Shown piece by piece: positions 54,521-55,788 of a stretch of 55,788 nucleotides of DNA. Under the pieces are notes generated by a model that worked only from the letters and a program-made list of their open reading frames with translations, was not told the DNA's origin and made no database searches. Origin of the DNA: a bacterium (lineage in GTDB: Bacteria > Planctomycetota > Planctomycetia > Pirellulales > Pirellulaceae); contig JANSWS010000005.1 of NCBI GenBank assembly GCA_024743355.1, positions 1-55,788 on the forward strand, in the 5' to 3' direction. Each line of letters opens with the position of its first letter. The first letter of the stretch is position 1. The position numbers were made by a program, and so were the translations under genes.

Positions 54521-54854
54521 TTGCTTGCTGCTTCGGCTAACGCGGCGTTTGTCGCGCTTCGAAACCGGCCAACAACTCTGCTCAGCAGGGCTCTTAGCCT
54601 GGTGGGTGGAAAGCAGTTTTTTCTTTCTGCTCGACCGGCTGGTGGCTTTCATCACTGAGTTCTCTTTCGCCTGTCTCTACACAGCCGCGTCAATGGGTGT
54701 CAGGGCCGAAACCCTCTCGCTAATGGCCGTTCGCGGCTCCAAGGGCATACCCGGTTGTCAGTTCTTGACGAACCGCATATCGTGCAGAAGACGTGGAAAT
54801 CGCCCCGCGCTCAAAGCGCTTTAATCATCTCAACTACGCCGGGAGAATGCTGCC
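54521..54854. other. Spacer before the superoxide dismutase
   Basis: 334 bp with no defensible gene. It should carry the sodA promoter; TTGACG near 54765 is a possible -35, but the -10 at 17 bases is poor. A U-rich hairpin-like stretch at about 54610-54635 might end the upstream transcript. Confidence 0.4.
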
Positions 54855-55478
54855 ATGGCTTACGAATTACCCCCATTGCCCTACGGATATTCGGATCTGG
54901 AGCCGCACATTGATGCTCAGACCATGGAAATCCATCACACAAAACATCACCAGGCCTACATCACCAAGGTCAATGATGCGATCGCCGGTTCGGAGCTGGA
55001 AGCCAAGTCCGTCGAAGAACTGATTGCAAATTTGGCCTCGGTGCCAGACGATAAACGCATGGCCGTACGCAACAACGGTGGTGGCCACGCAAATCATAGT
55101 TTGTTCTGGTCCGTGTTGGGACCAGGCAAAGGCGGGCAGCCCAGTGGCGATTTGGCTGCAGCTATCGACGCAGCTTGCGGCAGTTTCGATGCCTTCAAAG
55201 AGCAGTTTTCCAATGCGGCAGCCACGCGTTTTGGTAGCGGCTGGGCCTGGCTGTACATGAAGAACGGTGCCCTGCATGTTGGCTCTACGGCCAATCAGGA
55301 TAGCCCTCTCATGGGCGAAGCCATCGCCGGGATCGAAGGTACGCCCCTGTTGGGACTCGACGTTTGGGAGCATGCCTACTATCTGAAATATCAAAACCGA
55401 CGTCCGGACTACATTTCAGCCTTCTGGAATGTCGTTGATTGGGATGCCGTGGCCGCGCGTTTTTCAGCCGCAAAATAG
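54855..55478 (+). CDS. sodA: Iron/manganese superoxide dismutase
   Basis: Converts superoxide to oxygen and hydrogen peroxide. 207 residues, cytoplasmic (no signal). Metal ligands are in [19 protein letters not shown] (first His), [13 protein letters not shown] (second His) and [15 protein letters not shown] (Asp and His). [11 protein letters not shown] carries the Gln position used to tell Mn from Fe forms, which suggests Mn, but the call cannot be fixed. Full family length. Followed by a strong terminator. Confidence 0.96.
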   Translation: MAYELPPLPYGYSDLEPHIDAQTMEIHHTKHHQAYITKVNDAIAGSELEAKSVEELIANLASVPDDKRMAVRNNGGGHANHSLFWSVLGPGKGGQPSGDLAAAIDAACGSFDAFKEQFSNAAATRFGSGWAWLYMKNGALHVGSTANQDSPLMGEAIAGIEGTPLLGLDVWEHAYYLKYQNRRPDYISAFWNVVDWDAVAARFSAAK

Positions 55479-55788
55479 CCTGCTAGCAAATCCAAATAGC
55501 CGTTCACCGAAGCCGTTCGCAGAAATCTGTGAGCGGCTTTTTTATTTTCCTCTCGCCTGTACTTCGCGAACTCATTGGGGATCGGCTCCAGGCTGGACCG
55601 GAGCAACTTCTGGCTCCGCGGACATTCCATGAAATTTCTCCCCGGGCAGGGTGTAGATCGTGGTTTGCGTTAGGTAACTTGTTGAGTCGACCTTCGGGTT
55701 CGCGTGCTTGCAATCGATTTTGGGCGTTCCGCCCAGAATAGATTCAAGTCATCCGACGAGCTAATATAGTCGGCAGTTAGATGGAGAA
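55479..55788. other. Right edge, no gene seen
   Basis: After the sodA terminator (55511-55543) no coding frame is convincing. The window ends before the next gene. Confidence 0.5.
55511..55543 (+). terminator. Intrinsic terminator after sodA
   Basis: AGCCGTTCGCAG (55511-55522) and CTGTGAGCGGCT (55527-55538) pair over all 12 positions (two G-U), with a 4-base loop, and six Ts follow. Confidence 0.9.

Noticed and set aside
54483-54824. 113-codon frame between the GGDEF gene and sodA
   Set aside because: Starts within the end of the GGDEF gene, has no domain and no ribosome-binding site.

Overview
The window looks like a chromosomal segment of a planctomycete, most likely a Pirellulaceae relative (Rhodopirellula/Blastopirellula type). 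The signs are a planctomycete-type cytochrome c fused to a membrane domain, a secreted formylglycine sulfatase, an archaeal/eukaryotic-type glycyl-tRNA synthetase, several von Willebrand A proteins with one N-terminal membrane helix, a lysine/alanine-rich histone-H1-like tail, and mid-50s GC with loosely packed genes separated by small repeats. This placement is inferred from gene content; no rRNA or tRNA gene was found. I see no phage, IS element, CRISPR array or plasmid function. Most genes are housekeeping.

Layout. 1-438: gene-free repeat region. 439-4063 (minus): SDR, sulfatase and xylose isomerase in one tight transcription unit. 4439-7797 (plus): pyruvate kinase, then a leucine-rich leader peptide with an attenuator, then leuA. 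7850-14573 (minus): nusA, infB, rbfA, an endonuclease-III-like protein with an H1-like tail, and yebC. 14863-17528 (minus): a secreted protein and a degenerate ketoacyl synthase. 17848-24548 (plus): a VWA protein, serC, serA, a zinc-ribbon protein and ruvB. 24720-32638 (plus): a Tat-exported TIM-barrel protein, a small J-like protein, a MoxR-type AAA+/VWA pair, ribF and a DHH phosphoesterase. 32662-39588 (minus): a cytochrome/DUF2231-like protein, a repeat-bearing secreted protein, and rpmE, prfA, prmC and glyS. 39800-44477: an HD hydrolase (plus), then a second VWA protein, a TPR protein and an MFS transporter (minus). 44905-48333 (plus): a possible tiny membrane protein, an NHL-repeat protein, a small membrane protein and clpX. 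48431-52029 (minus): gltX and a large membrane protein. 52310-55478 (plus): a GGDEF signalling protein and superoxide dismutase.

The most striking observation is 5' of leuA. A 27-codon ORF with nine leucine codons is followed by three mutually exclusive hairpins: a protector stem, an antiterminator, and a terminator with a U-run. This is the textbook design of leucine attenuation, but here it lies in what appears to be a planctomycete. Other points of interest are: two copies of a ~53-bp element with inverted ends (upstream of pyk and between serC and serA); three tandem arrays with 15-bp periods, one of them extending a protein C-terminus; a ketoacyl synthase whose nucleophilic Cys is Asp; an endonuclease-III fold without its catalytic residues fused to an H1-like tail; and a GGDEF protein with intact catalytic and inhibitory sites behind a broken HD-GYP domain.
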